A DNA stretch of 29,071 nucleotides from Hyphomicrobiales bacterium (GTDB lineage: Bacteria; Pseudomonadota; Alphaproteobacteria; Rhizobiales; JALURZ01), in contig JALURZ010000271.1 in assembly GCA_027058735.1 (NCBI GenBank), positions 1 to 29,071 on the forward strand, written 5' to 3'. The stretch's first letter is position 1, and each line of letters begins with the position of its first letter. The notes beneath the pieces are model-generated. The model was not told where the DNA came from. It was given only the letters and a program-made list of their open reading frames with translations, and ran no database searches. Made by a program: the position numbers and the translations under genes. Shown piece after piece: positions 22,465 to 29,071 of this stretch.

Positions 22465-24831
22465 ATGACAGATACAGGAATTGGCGCGCGCGTTGTTCGC
22501 AAGGAAGACCAACGGTTCATTACCGGCGCGGGAAACTATACCGACGACATCAATCTGCCGGGCCAGACATATGCCTATTTTCTGCGCTCGCCGCATGCCC
22601 ACGCGAAGCTGGGCGGGATCGACACGAAACGGGCGGAAGCCGCCCCCGGCGTGCTCGGTGTGTTCACCGGCGCGGATCTGGCCAGGGACGGCATCGGCGG
22701 CCTGATCTGCGGCTGGATGATCCATTCAAAGGATGGCAGCCCGATGAATGCGGGCCCGCATCCCGCCCTGGCGCAGGAAAAGGTGCGCCATGTGGGCGAC
22801 CATGTCGCCTGTGTGGTGGCCGAGACGGCGGCCCAGGCCAGGGATGCCGCGGAGTTGATCGATGTGGACTATCAGGAGTTGCCGGCCTGCGTGAATGCGG
22901 CCGACGCCAAGTCCGACGGCGCCGCGCTGGTGCATGACGAGATTGCCGGCAACACTGTCTATGAATGGGAAATCGGTGATGCGGATCTCACCGATGCCGC
23001 CTTCAGGGACGCCGCCCATGTCACCAGGCTGTCCATCGTCAACAACCGGCTGATCCCCAATGCGATCGAGCCGCGCGCGGCCATCGGCTGCTATGACGCG
23101 GCGGCCGGCGCCTATACCCTCTATACCACCAGCCAGAACCCGCATGTGGCGCGCCTCGTGCTGTCCGCCTTCATTGGCATCGCGCCGGAGCACAAGCTGC
23201 GCGTGATCGCCCCCGATGTGGGGGGCGGTTTCGGCTCCAAGATTTTCATCTATGCCGAGGAAACCGTGTGCGTGTGGGCGTCCAGACATATCGGCCGGCC
23301 GGTCAAGTGGACCGGCGAGCGTTCAGAATCGTTCCTTGCCGACGCCCATGGCCGCGATCATGTGACGCAAGCCGAACTGGCCCTCGACAAGGCGGGCAGG
23401 ATCACCGGCCTGCGGGTCAGGACAATCGCCAATATGGGCGCCTATCTGTCGACCTTTTCCTCCTCCGTGCCGACCTATCTCTACGCCACCTTGTTGTCGG
23501 GCCAGTACAATATCCCGGCAATCCACGCCTCCGTCGATGCGGTCTATACCCATACCGCCCCCGTCGATGCCTATCGCGGCGCGGGCCGCCCCGAAGCCTG
23601 CTATGTCGTTGAACGGCTGGTGGAGGCCGCGGCGCGCGAACTCAAGCTCGATCCGGCGGAACTGCGGCGGCGCAATTTCATCACCGAGTTCCCCCATCAG
23701 ACCCCGGTCATCATGGCCTATGATACGGGCGATTACGGCGCGTCGCTCGACAAGGCGCTGGAGCTTGCTGATTATGCCGGTTTCGCCAAACGCAAGGCGG
23801 CGAGCGAAAAGGCGGGCAAACTGCGGGGCATCGGGTTTGCCAACTATATCGAGGCCTGCGGCATCGCGCCCTCGGCGGCGGTCGGCTCGCTTGGCGCCGG
23901 GGTCGGTTTGTGGGAATCGGCGGAAGTCCGGGTCAACCCGACCGGCAATATCGAAGTACTGACCGGTTCCCACTCCCACGGGCAGGGCCATGAAACGACC
24001 TTCGCCCAGCTTGTCTCGGACCGGTTCGGACTGCCGATCGACCAGATCGAGATCGTTCACGGCGACACCGACAAGGTGCAGTTCGGCATGGGCACCTACG
24101 GCTCGCGCTCCGGGCCGGTCGGCATGTCGGCCATTGCCAGGGCGCTCGACAAGATCGAGGCCAAGGCGAAGAAGATCGCCGCCCATGCGCTGGAGGCGTC
24201 CCAGGACGATATCGAAATCAGGGATGGCACGCTCAGCGTTGCCGGCACCGACAAGTCGATGGCGTTCGGCGAGGTGTCGCTTGCCGCCTATGTCGCCCAC
24301 AACCTTCCCGAAGGCATGGAGCCGGGGCTGAAGGAAACCTCGTTCTATGATCCCGCCAATTTCACTTTCCCGGCCGGATGTCATATCTGCGAGGTGGAAA
24401 TCGACCCCGAAACCGGCGTGAGCGAAATTGTCAGCTGGGTGGCGGTCGATGATTTCGGCACGATCATCAATCCCAATATCGTCGAGGGCCAGGTTCACGG
24501 CGGCATCGGGCAGGGGGTCGGTCAGGCCATGCTGGAAGCGTGCCACTATGATCCGCAAAGCGGCCAGTTGGTGACCGGTTCCTATATGGACTACTGCATG
24601 CCCCGGGCGGCCGATCTGCCCAGTTACAAACTGGCCTTCACCACCACGGTGTGCCCGTCCAATCCGGTCGGCATGAAGGGGTGCGGGGAGGCCGGCGCCA
24701 TCGCCGCGCCCGCCGCGTTCATGAATGCCATGACCGATGCGCTGGGCACCGAGGATGTGCCGATGCCGGCGACGCCGCAGGCGGTCTGGCGAACGCTGCA
24801 GGGCGCAGCACCCGCCGCGGCGGCGCAGTAG
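22465..24831 (+). CDS. coxL: Molybdenum hydroxylase large subunit, CoxL form II
   Basis: Molybdopterin-cytosine-dinucleotide subunit carrying the active site, 788 residues. Seen: GARVVRKEDQRFITGAGNYTDD at the N-terminus, DVGGGFGSK, GSHSHGQGHETTFAQL, and the conserved catalytic glutamate in GCGEAGAIAAP (Glu742). The diagnostic active-site loop is AYRGAGR (residues 369-375, 23569-23589), the form II motif. True CO dehydrogenases (form I) have AYRCSFR, whose cysteine binds copper; that cysteine is absent. Gene order S-L-M is also the form II order (form I is M-S-L). The substrate is therefore not assignable; CO oxidation by form II enzymes is debated. Gap to coxS is 13 nt. Confidence 0.93.
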   Translation: MTDTGIGARVVRKEDQRFITGAGNYTDDINLPGQTYAYFLRSPHAHAKLGGIDTKRAEAAPGVLGVFTGADLARDGIGGLICGWMIHSKDGSPMNAGPHPALAQEKVRHVGDHVACVVAETAAQARDAAELIDVDYQELPACVNAADAKSDGAALVHDEIAGNTVYEWEIGDADLTDAAFRDAAHVTRLSIVNNRLIPNAIEPRAAIGCYDAAAGAYTLYTTSQNPHVARLVLSAFIGIAPEHKLRVIAPDVGGGFGSKIFIYAEETVCVWASRHIGRPVKWTGERSESFLADAHGRDHVTQAELALDKAGRITGLRVRTIANMGAYLSTFSSSVPTYLYATLLSGQYNIPAIHASVDAVYTHTAPVDAYRGAGRPEACYVVERLVEAAARELKLDPAELRRRNFITEFPHQTPVIMAYDTGDYGASLDKALELADYAGFAKRKAASEKAGKLRGIGFANYIEACGIAPSAAVGSLGAGVGLWESAEVRVNPTGNIEVLTGSHSHGQGHETTFAQLVSDRFGLPIDQIEIVHGDTDKVQFGMGTYGSRSGPVGMSAIARALDKIEAKAKKIAAHALEASQDDIEIRDGTLSVAGTDKSMAFGEVSLAAYVAHNLPEGMEPGLKETSFYDPANFTFPAGCHICEVEIDPETGVSEIVSWVAVDDFGTIINPNIVEGQVHGGIGQGVGQAMLEACHYDPQSGQLVTGSYMDYCMPRAADLPSYKLAFTTTVCPSNPVGMKGCGEAGAIAAPAAFMNAMTDALGTEDVPMPATPQAVWRTLQGAAPAAAAQ

Positions 24832-24843
24832 GAGGACGGATCG

Positions 24844-25641
24844 ATGTATGATTTTACCTATCATAAGGCCGGCTCGCTGGAACAGGCGGGGAAACTTTTC
24901 AAGAATGCGCGCGACGGCGCCTTTCTGGCCGGCGGGCAGACCCTCATCGCGACCATGAAACTGCGGCTGGCCTCGCCAAGCGATGTGGTCGATATCGGCG
25001 GTATCGGCGATCTTCAGGGCATTTCGGTTGCCGGCGGGGCTGTGTCCATCGGCGCCGGCGTGACCCATGCCGAAGTGGCCGCATCCAAAGACGTGCGCGG
25101 CGCGATTGCCGCGCTCGCCGATCTGGCCGGAGAAATCGGCGATCCCCACGTGCGCCATCGCGGCACCCTCGGCGGTTCGATCGCCAACAATGATCCGGCG
25201 GCCGACTACCCGGCCGCCTGCCTCGGCCTGGGCGCGACCATCGAGACCAGCGCGGGCAGTCACGGGGCGGACGACTTTTTCGTCGATCTGTTCGAAACCG
25301 CGCTGGATGAAGGCGAGATCATCACCCGGGTGAAATTCCCCGTGCCCAAACGCGCGGGATACGCCAAGTTTCCGAACCCGGCGTCGCGTTTCGCCCTGGT
25401 GGGGGTGTTTGTCGCCGAGACGACGGGTGATGGCGCGCGCGTCGCGGTCACGGGCGCTGGTCCCGGCGTATTCCGGGTGCGCGAGATGGAAGCGGCGCTG
25501 GACAAGGACTTTTCGCCCGCCGCCCTGTCTGGCATTTCGGTCAGCGCGGACAATCTCAACAGCGATCTTCACGCCGATGCCGACTATCGCGCCCATCTCA
25601 TCGGCGTGATGGCGCAGCGCGCCGTCGCGGCGGCCGGGTAA
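24844..25641 (+). CDS. coxM: Molybdenum hydroxylase medium (FAD) subunit, CoxM-like
   Basis: FAD-binding subunit, 265 residues, that completes the LMS trimer. The two flavin motifs are seen: AGGQTLIATMKLRL (about 29-42) and TLGGSIANNDPAADYPAA (108-125). The C-terminal part (VGVFVAETTGDGARVAVTGAG) fits the CO_deh_flav_C domain. AGGAGG lies 8 nt before the ATG. It follows coxL by 12 nt. In the first motif a Gln takes the position that is often Ser (AGGxTL), a known variation. Confidence 0.92.
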   Translation: MYDFTYHKAGSLEQAGKLFKNARDGAFLAGGQTLIATMKLRLASPSDVVDIGGIGDLQGISVAGGAVSIGAGVTHAEVAASKDVRGAIAALADLAGEIGDPHVRHRGTLGGSIANNDPAADYPAACLGLGATIETSAGSHGADDFFVDLFETALDEGEIITRVKFPVPKRAGYAKFPNPASRFALVGVFVAETTGDGARVAVTGAGPGVFRVREMEAALDKDFSPAALSGISVSADNLNSDLHADADYRAHLIGVMAQRAVAAAG

Positions 25642-25704
25642 GGGGCATCCCGCCCGGCCGATACGGGTTGTTGATCGGGGCGTGTGTGGTTTAAGTATCG
25701 TTTC

Positions 25705-26628
25705 ATGACGACAAACGCGCCAGCCTCAATCGATGATCTGGAAGCGCTGTTTTCCGCCCGCGCCTATGTGGCGGACCGTGGGCTTGCCACGGTCGCGTTT
25801 CTCGGTTTGCGCATGGGCAAGCCGCTGTTTCTGGAAGGCGAAGCCGGGGTCGGCAAGACCGAGCTTGCCAAGGTGCTGGCCACGGCCCTCGGGCGGCGGC
25901 TGATCCGGCTGCAATGCTACGAAGGCCTCGATGTCTCGTCTGCGGTCTATGAGTGGAATCACGCCGCCCAGATGATCGAAATCCGGATGATGGAGGCCCA
26001 TAGCGGCGCCAGCCGGGAAAGCCTGCAAAACGAGATTTTTTCAGAACGGTTCCTGATCCGCCGTCCCCTGCTGGAAGCCCTGAGCCCTCATGATGGCGGC
26101 CCGCCGGTGCTGCTGATCGATGAATTGGACCGGGCCGATGATGCGTTTGAGGCGTTTCTGCTGGAGGTTCTGTCCGACTTTCAGGTGACAATCCCGGAAC
26201 TGGGCACGATTGCCGCCGGCGAGCCGCCGGTGGTGGTCATCACGTCGAACCGGACCCGCGAGATCCACGACGCCTTGAAACGCCGCTGCGTCTATCACTG
26301 GCTGGGCTATCCCGATGCCGCGCGCGAGCTGGAAATACTGCGCGCGCGCGTGCCCGGCGCGGATGGCGCGCTGGCGCGTGAGATCGTGGCTTTCGTACAG
26401 GCGCTGCGTGAGCAGGATTTGTTCAAGGCCCCCGGCGTTGCCGAAACCCTCGATTGGGCGAGCGCGCTGAGCGAACTGAACGCGGTCTCGCTGGAGACGG
26501 GTGCGGTTTCGGATACGCTTGGATTTCTGCTGAAATATCAAGATGATATTGCAGCCATTGAAGGAAGCGAGGCAAAACGGCTGCTGGACCGCGTCAAGGC
26601 GGATGTGGCGGGTGGCGTTGTTTTCTGA
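25705..26628 (+). CDS. coxD: MoxR-type AAA+ ATPase, CoxD-like
   Basis: AAA+ chaperone-like ATPase, 307 residues. Walker A GEAGVGKT is at 45-52, Walker B is PPVLLIDELDRADD, sensor 1 is VVITSNRTREI, and KRRCVYHWLGYP carries the arginine-finger region. In Oligotropha CoxD, with CoxE, takes part in assembling the Mo-Cu site of CO dehydrogenase. The pair is also found with form II clusters that lack the copper ligand, as here. ATG 25705 has no evident ribosome site; GTG 25684 (MWFKYRF...) has GGGG upstream and is a real alternative. The 63-nt gap from coxM holds nothing else recognisable. Confidence 0.88.
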   Translation: MTTNAPASIDDLEALFSARAYVADRGLATVAFLGLRMGKPLFLEGEAGVGKTELAKVLATALGRRLIRLQCYEGLDVSSAVYEWNHAAQMIEIRMMEAHSGASRESLQNEIFSERFLIRRPLLEALSPHDGGPPVLLIDELDRADDAFEAFLLEVLSDFQVTIPELGTIAAGEPPVVVITSNRTREIHDALKRRCVYHWLGYPDAARELEILRARVPGADGALAREIVAFVQALREQDLFKAPGVAETLDWASALSELNAVSLETGAVSDTLGFLLKYQDDIAAIEGSEAKRLLDRVKADVAGGVVF

Positions 26629-26640
26629 CAAGGACGGGCC

Positions 26641-27852
26641 ATGACGCGCGACAAGCCGGCCGACAAATTGCTGGACAATATCCTGCATTTTGCCCGCGCC
26701 CTGCGCCGTGCGGGGCTGCGGGTGGGCCCCGGACAGGTGATCGATGCGGTCGAGGCGGTGAAGGTCGCGGGGCTGCGGTCCCGGCGCGATTTCTACTGGC
26801 TCCTGCATTGCCTGTTCGTCAAGACCCGCGCCGACAGCGCGTTGTTCGACCAGGCGTTTCATGTGTTCTGGCGCCGCCGGGCGCTGATCGAGGAAATGAT
26901 GTCGATGATGCTGCCGGACGCCGGCCGCCCTGCGGCCTCGGGCCGGTCCAAAGCGGGCGCGCGCCGGGTGGCGGAGGCGATGCTGGGGCAAACCGGACTG
27001 CCCCGCCCGAAAGGCGAAAGCGCGATTGAAATCAACGCCGCGCTGACCTGGTCCGGGGACGACGTGCTGCGGAGCCGGGATTTCGAACAGATGTCGGGCG
27101 AGGAGCAGGCGCGCGCGCGCGCCGCCATGGCGCGCATGGCGATGCCGGTGCCGGAGCGCGCGACCCGGCGGTTTCGCGCCAGCGCAAGGGGCCGCGCGAT
27201 CGATATGCGCGCAACGCTGCGCGCCAGCCTGCGCGCGGGCGGCGAGGCCGTCCTGCTCAAACGCAAGGCCCCCGCGAGGCGACGGCCGCCGCTGGTGGTG
27301 CTGTGCGATATTTCCGGCTCCATGGAGGGATACAGCCGCATGTTTCTGCATTTTCTCCATTGCCTGGCTCATCGCCACGACCGGGTCCACTCCTTTGTCT
27401 TCGGCACCCGGGTGACCAATATTTCCAGGCGCCTGAAGCTGCGCGATGTGGATCAGGCGCTCAGCGATATCGGCGAGGATGTCGAGGACTGGTCCGGCGG
27501 CACCCGGATCGGTGCGTGTCTTGAGACGTTCAACAAGACCTGGTCGCGGCGGGTGCTTTCGGGCGGCGCGCGGGTGTTGCTGATTACCGATGGGCTCGAT
27601 CGCGGCGATCTGGACATGCTGGATGCGCAGACCGCCCGGCTTGCCCGCTCGTGTTCGCGCCTGATATGGCTTAACCCGCTTTTGCGCTATGATGGATTCG
27701 AAGCACGCGCCGGCGGCATCCGCACCATGCTCAAATCCGTGGATGAATTCAGGCCGGTGCACAATCTGGAGAGCATCGCCAGCCTTGTGGAGGCGATCAA
27801 CGGCTGGAGCGCGGATGCGGCGAGACCGGAACACTGGCTGCGCGCGGCTTAA
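26641..27852 (+). CDS. coxE: VWA-domain protein, CoxE-like
   Basis: Von Willebrand A protein of 403 residues, partner of the CoxD ATPase in cofactor maturation. Seen: an N-terminal helical region (LLDNILHFARALRRAGLRVGP), a basic middle, and a C-terminal VWA domain with metal site DISGSM at 223-228, GTRIG and ITDGLDRGD. It lies 12 nt after coxD, with AAGGA upstream of the ATG. The C-terminal segment fits the usual CoxE pattern (LIWLNPLLRYDGFE, MLKSVDEFRPVHNLESI). Confidence 0.9.
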   Translation: MTRDKPADKLLDNILHFARALRRAGLRVGPGQVIDAVEAVKVAGLRSRRDFYWLLHCLFVKTRADSALFDQAFHVFWRRRALIEEMMSMMLPDAGRPAASGRSKAGARRVAEAMLGQTGLPRPKGESAIEINAALTWSGDDVLRSRDFEQMSGEEQARARAAMARMAMPVPERATRRFRASARGRAIDMRATLRASLRAGGEAVLLKRKAPARRRPPLVVLCDISGSMEGYSRMFLHFLHCLAHRHDRVHSFVFGTRVTNISRRLKLRDVDQALSDIGEDVEDWSGGTRIGACLETFNKTWSRRVLSGGARVLLITDGLDRGDLDMLDAQTARLARSCSRLIWLNPLLRYDGFEARAGGIRTMLKSVDEFRPVHNLESIASLVEAINGWSADAARPEHWLRAA

Positions 27853-27873
27853 GGGAACAATGGAGAACAGTCT

Positions 27874-28209
27874 ATGAGCGGTCGCGACCGTACTCTTCTT
27901 CCCGCCGCGGCGGCCTGGCTCGATGAGGGGCGCAAGATCGCCGTGGCGACGGTGATCGGAACCTGGGGGTCGGCGCCACAGCCGGCGGGCAGCCTTCTGA
28001 TTATCGACGCGGACGGAAACTTCATCGGTTCGGTTTCGGGCGGCTGTGTGGAGGGCGAGGTCGTTATGGAGGCGCAAGGGGTCATCAAGAGCGGTGAAAC
28101 CAAGATCCTCGAATATGGAGTGGCCGATGAAACCGCGTGGAAGGTCGGGCTGGCCTGCGGCGGCGCGATCCGCATTCTGCTGGAGCCGGTGACCGGAGAG
28201 GGCTCATGA
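27874..28209 (+). CDS. XdhC/CoxI-family protein, N-terminal domain only
   Basis: Short 111-residue protein equal to the N-terminal XdhC_CoxI domain: VATVIGTWGSAPQPAGSLLIIDADGNFIGSVSGGCVEGEVV and the end LACGGAIRILLEP. XdhC-type proteins bind the molybdenum cofactor, help its sulfuration and insert it into the apo-hydroxylase. Here the usual second domain is a separate gene that starts by ATGA overlap. It lies 21 nt after coxE. Confidence 0.87.
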   Translation: MSGRDRTLLPAAAAWLDEGRKIAVATVIGTWGSAPQPAGSLLIIDADGNFIGSVSGGCVEGEVVMEAQGVIKSGETKILEYGVADETAWKVGLACGGAIRILLEPVTGEGS

Positions 28210-28919
28210 AAGCGGAAGTGCTGCGCCAGCTTGCCAGCGACCTGGCCCAACGCCGCGCGGTCGTGCTGGCCAGCGATCTGAAGTCGGGCGCCCGGCAACT
28301 GATCTACCCGGAGACCGGCAAGGGGCTTGCCCATCTCCAGAACCTGATCGCCGACGCGTTGCGTTCCGACCGTTCGGGCATCGTGGATACGCCCGAGGGC
28401 GAGATTTTTCTCAATGTCTTCAATCCGCCCCTGCGCATGATCATTGTCGGTGCGGTTCACGCCGCGCAGTCCCTCGCGCCGATGGCGCAGATCGCGGGTT
28501 TCAGCGTGATCATCGTGGACCCGCGCGAGGCCTTCGCCACGGCGGAACGCTTTCCCGATCAGGAGATCATGGCCACCTGGCCCGATGAAGCGCTGCCGAA
28601 AATCGGGTTCGACGCGCGCACCTGCCTGGTGGCCCTCACCCATGATCCCAAGATCGATGATCTGGCACTCGCGGTGGCGGTGGCTTCGCCGTGTTTTTAT
28701 ATCGGCGCCCTGGGCAGCAGCCGCACCCATGCCGCCCGCCTGGAACGCCTCGCGGGGCATGGCATCGCGCCCGACCGGCTTGCCCGCATTCACGGGCCGA
28801 TCGGTCTGGATATCGGCGCGCGGGGGCCAACCGAGATCGCCGTGTCCATTCTGGCAGAGGTCGTTGCCGTCCTGCGCCGGGGCGTGGTGCGAACGGAAAG
28901 CAAAATTGGTGCGGCGTGA
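28206..28919 (+). CDS. XdhC/CoxI-family protein, Rossmann domain
   Basis: 237-residue partner of the preceding gene. After an N-terminal region of about 75 residues comes the XdhC Rossmann fold: LRMIIVGAVHAAQSLAPMA, VIIVDPREAFATAERF, LVALTHDPKIDDLAL, and FYIGALGSSRTHAARLERL. The ATG (28206) overlaps the stop of the upstream gene as ATGA, so the two are coupled and probably act as one split XdhC. Its own stop overlaps the next start as GTGA. Confidence 0.88.
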   Translation: MKAEVLRQLASDLAQRRAVVLASDLKSGARQLIYPETGKGLAHLQNLIADALRSDRSGIVDTPEGEIFLNVFNPPLRMIIVGAVHAAQSLAPMAQIAGFSVIIVDPREAFATAERFPDQEIMATWPDEALPKIGFDARTCLVALTHDPKIDDLALAVAVASPCFYIGALGSSRTHAARLERLAGHGIAPDRLARIHGPIGLDIGARGPTEIAVSILAEVVAVLRRGVVRTESKIGAA

Positions 28920-29071
28920 AATTCGCCTCCCTCAGTCTGGATGATGCGCGCGGCGCAATCCTCGCCCATTCGCTGCATGCCGGCGCGCGGCTTGTGAAAA
29001 AAGGCACCGTGCTCGACGAGGCGGCCCTGGCGCTGCTTGCGGATGCCGGTTTCAAGGAGATTGTCGCTGCG
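28916..29071 (+). CDS. Molybdopterin-binding (MoeA/MobA-like) protein, 5' fragment
   Basis: Only 52 codons lie in the window. GTG 28916 overlaps the upstream stop as GTGA. The N-terminal segment VKFASLSLDDARGAILAHS followed by LVKKGTVLDEAALALLADAG resembles the MoeA-like lead part of molybdopterin-binding proteins, some of which are fused to a MobA-like nucleotidyltransferase and serve cofactor (MCD) synthesis in such clusters. The rest is cut off, so the exact family is unsure. Confidence 0.7.
   Translation, partial: MKFASLSLDDARGAILAHSLHAGARLVKKGTVLDEAALALLADAGFKEIVAA

Noticed and set aside
23323..25596. 757-codon minus-strand open frame opposite coxL and coxM
   Set aside because: Antisense shadow of two well-conserved genes; no family motifs. 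The same applies to the long antisense frames at 3841-5370, 8068-9648, 16287-17957 and 26041-28077.

Overview
The window looks like a chromosomal segment of a high-GC alphaproteobacterium. The main evidence is a C4-pathway 5-aminolevulinate synthase gene (hemA) preceded by a perfect FNR/FixK box, an aerobic benzoyl-CoA (box) cluster with a BoxR/BzdR-type regulator, and a coxSLMDE-type molybdenum hydroxylase operon. No tRNA, rRNA, insertion sequence, integrase or CRISPR array was seen, and base composition is even throughout.

Layout. (1) 1-5355, minus strand: a fatty-acid beta-oxidation operon, fadE (acyl-CoA dehydrogenase) - fadI (thiolase) - fadB/fadJ (hydratase/dehydrogenase, cut by the window edge). 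(2) 5739-10539, plus strand: a PotABCD-type ABC importer (ATPase, binding protein, two permeases) with its own promoter, an internal 14-bp stem-loop after the binding-protein gene and a rho-independent terminator. (3) 10564-11775, minus: hemA, with a class II FNR/FixK promoter layout upstream; a periplasmic DUF1194 protein gene is divergent from it. (4) 12873-20683: benzoate-CoA ligase, a small FMN-type flavoprotein, the divergent regulator boxR (minus), then boxC-boxB-boxA. (5) 20708-21163, minus: a stand-alone response-regulator receiver. (6) 21164-21986: a long non-coding stretch rich in palindromes plus a 17-bp tandem repeat. (7) 21987-29071, plus: coxS-coxL-coxM-coxD-coxE, a split xdhC pair and the start of a molybdopterin-related gene, cut by the window end.

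How the genes fit together. Benzoate is activated to benzoyl-CoA, epoxidised by BoxA/BoxB with O2 and NADPH, and opened hydrolytically by BoxC. The next enzyme, the semialdehyde dehydrogenase BoxD, is not in the window, but the fad operon could supply the later beta-oxidation steps. BoxR probably senses benzoyl-CoA and acts at TGCA repeats between boxR and boxC. The cox operon carries the form II active-site motif AYRGAGR and form II gene order (S-L-M), so it should not be called a CO dehydrogenase with confidence; its substrate is open.

Most notable points. The thiolase gene has no ATG, GTG or TTG upstream of its conserved N-terminus, yet a perfect Shine-Dalgarno sits 6 nt before an in-frame ATC. 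The hemA promoter has a textbook FNR/FixK arrangement. The region before the cox operon is unusually dense in inverted repeats. I found no clear sign of a wholly new biological system.
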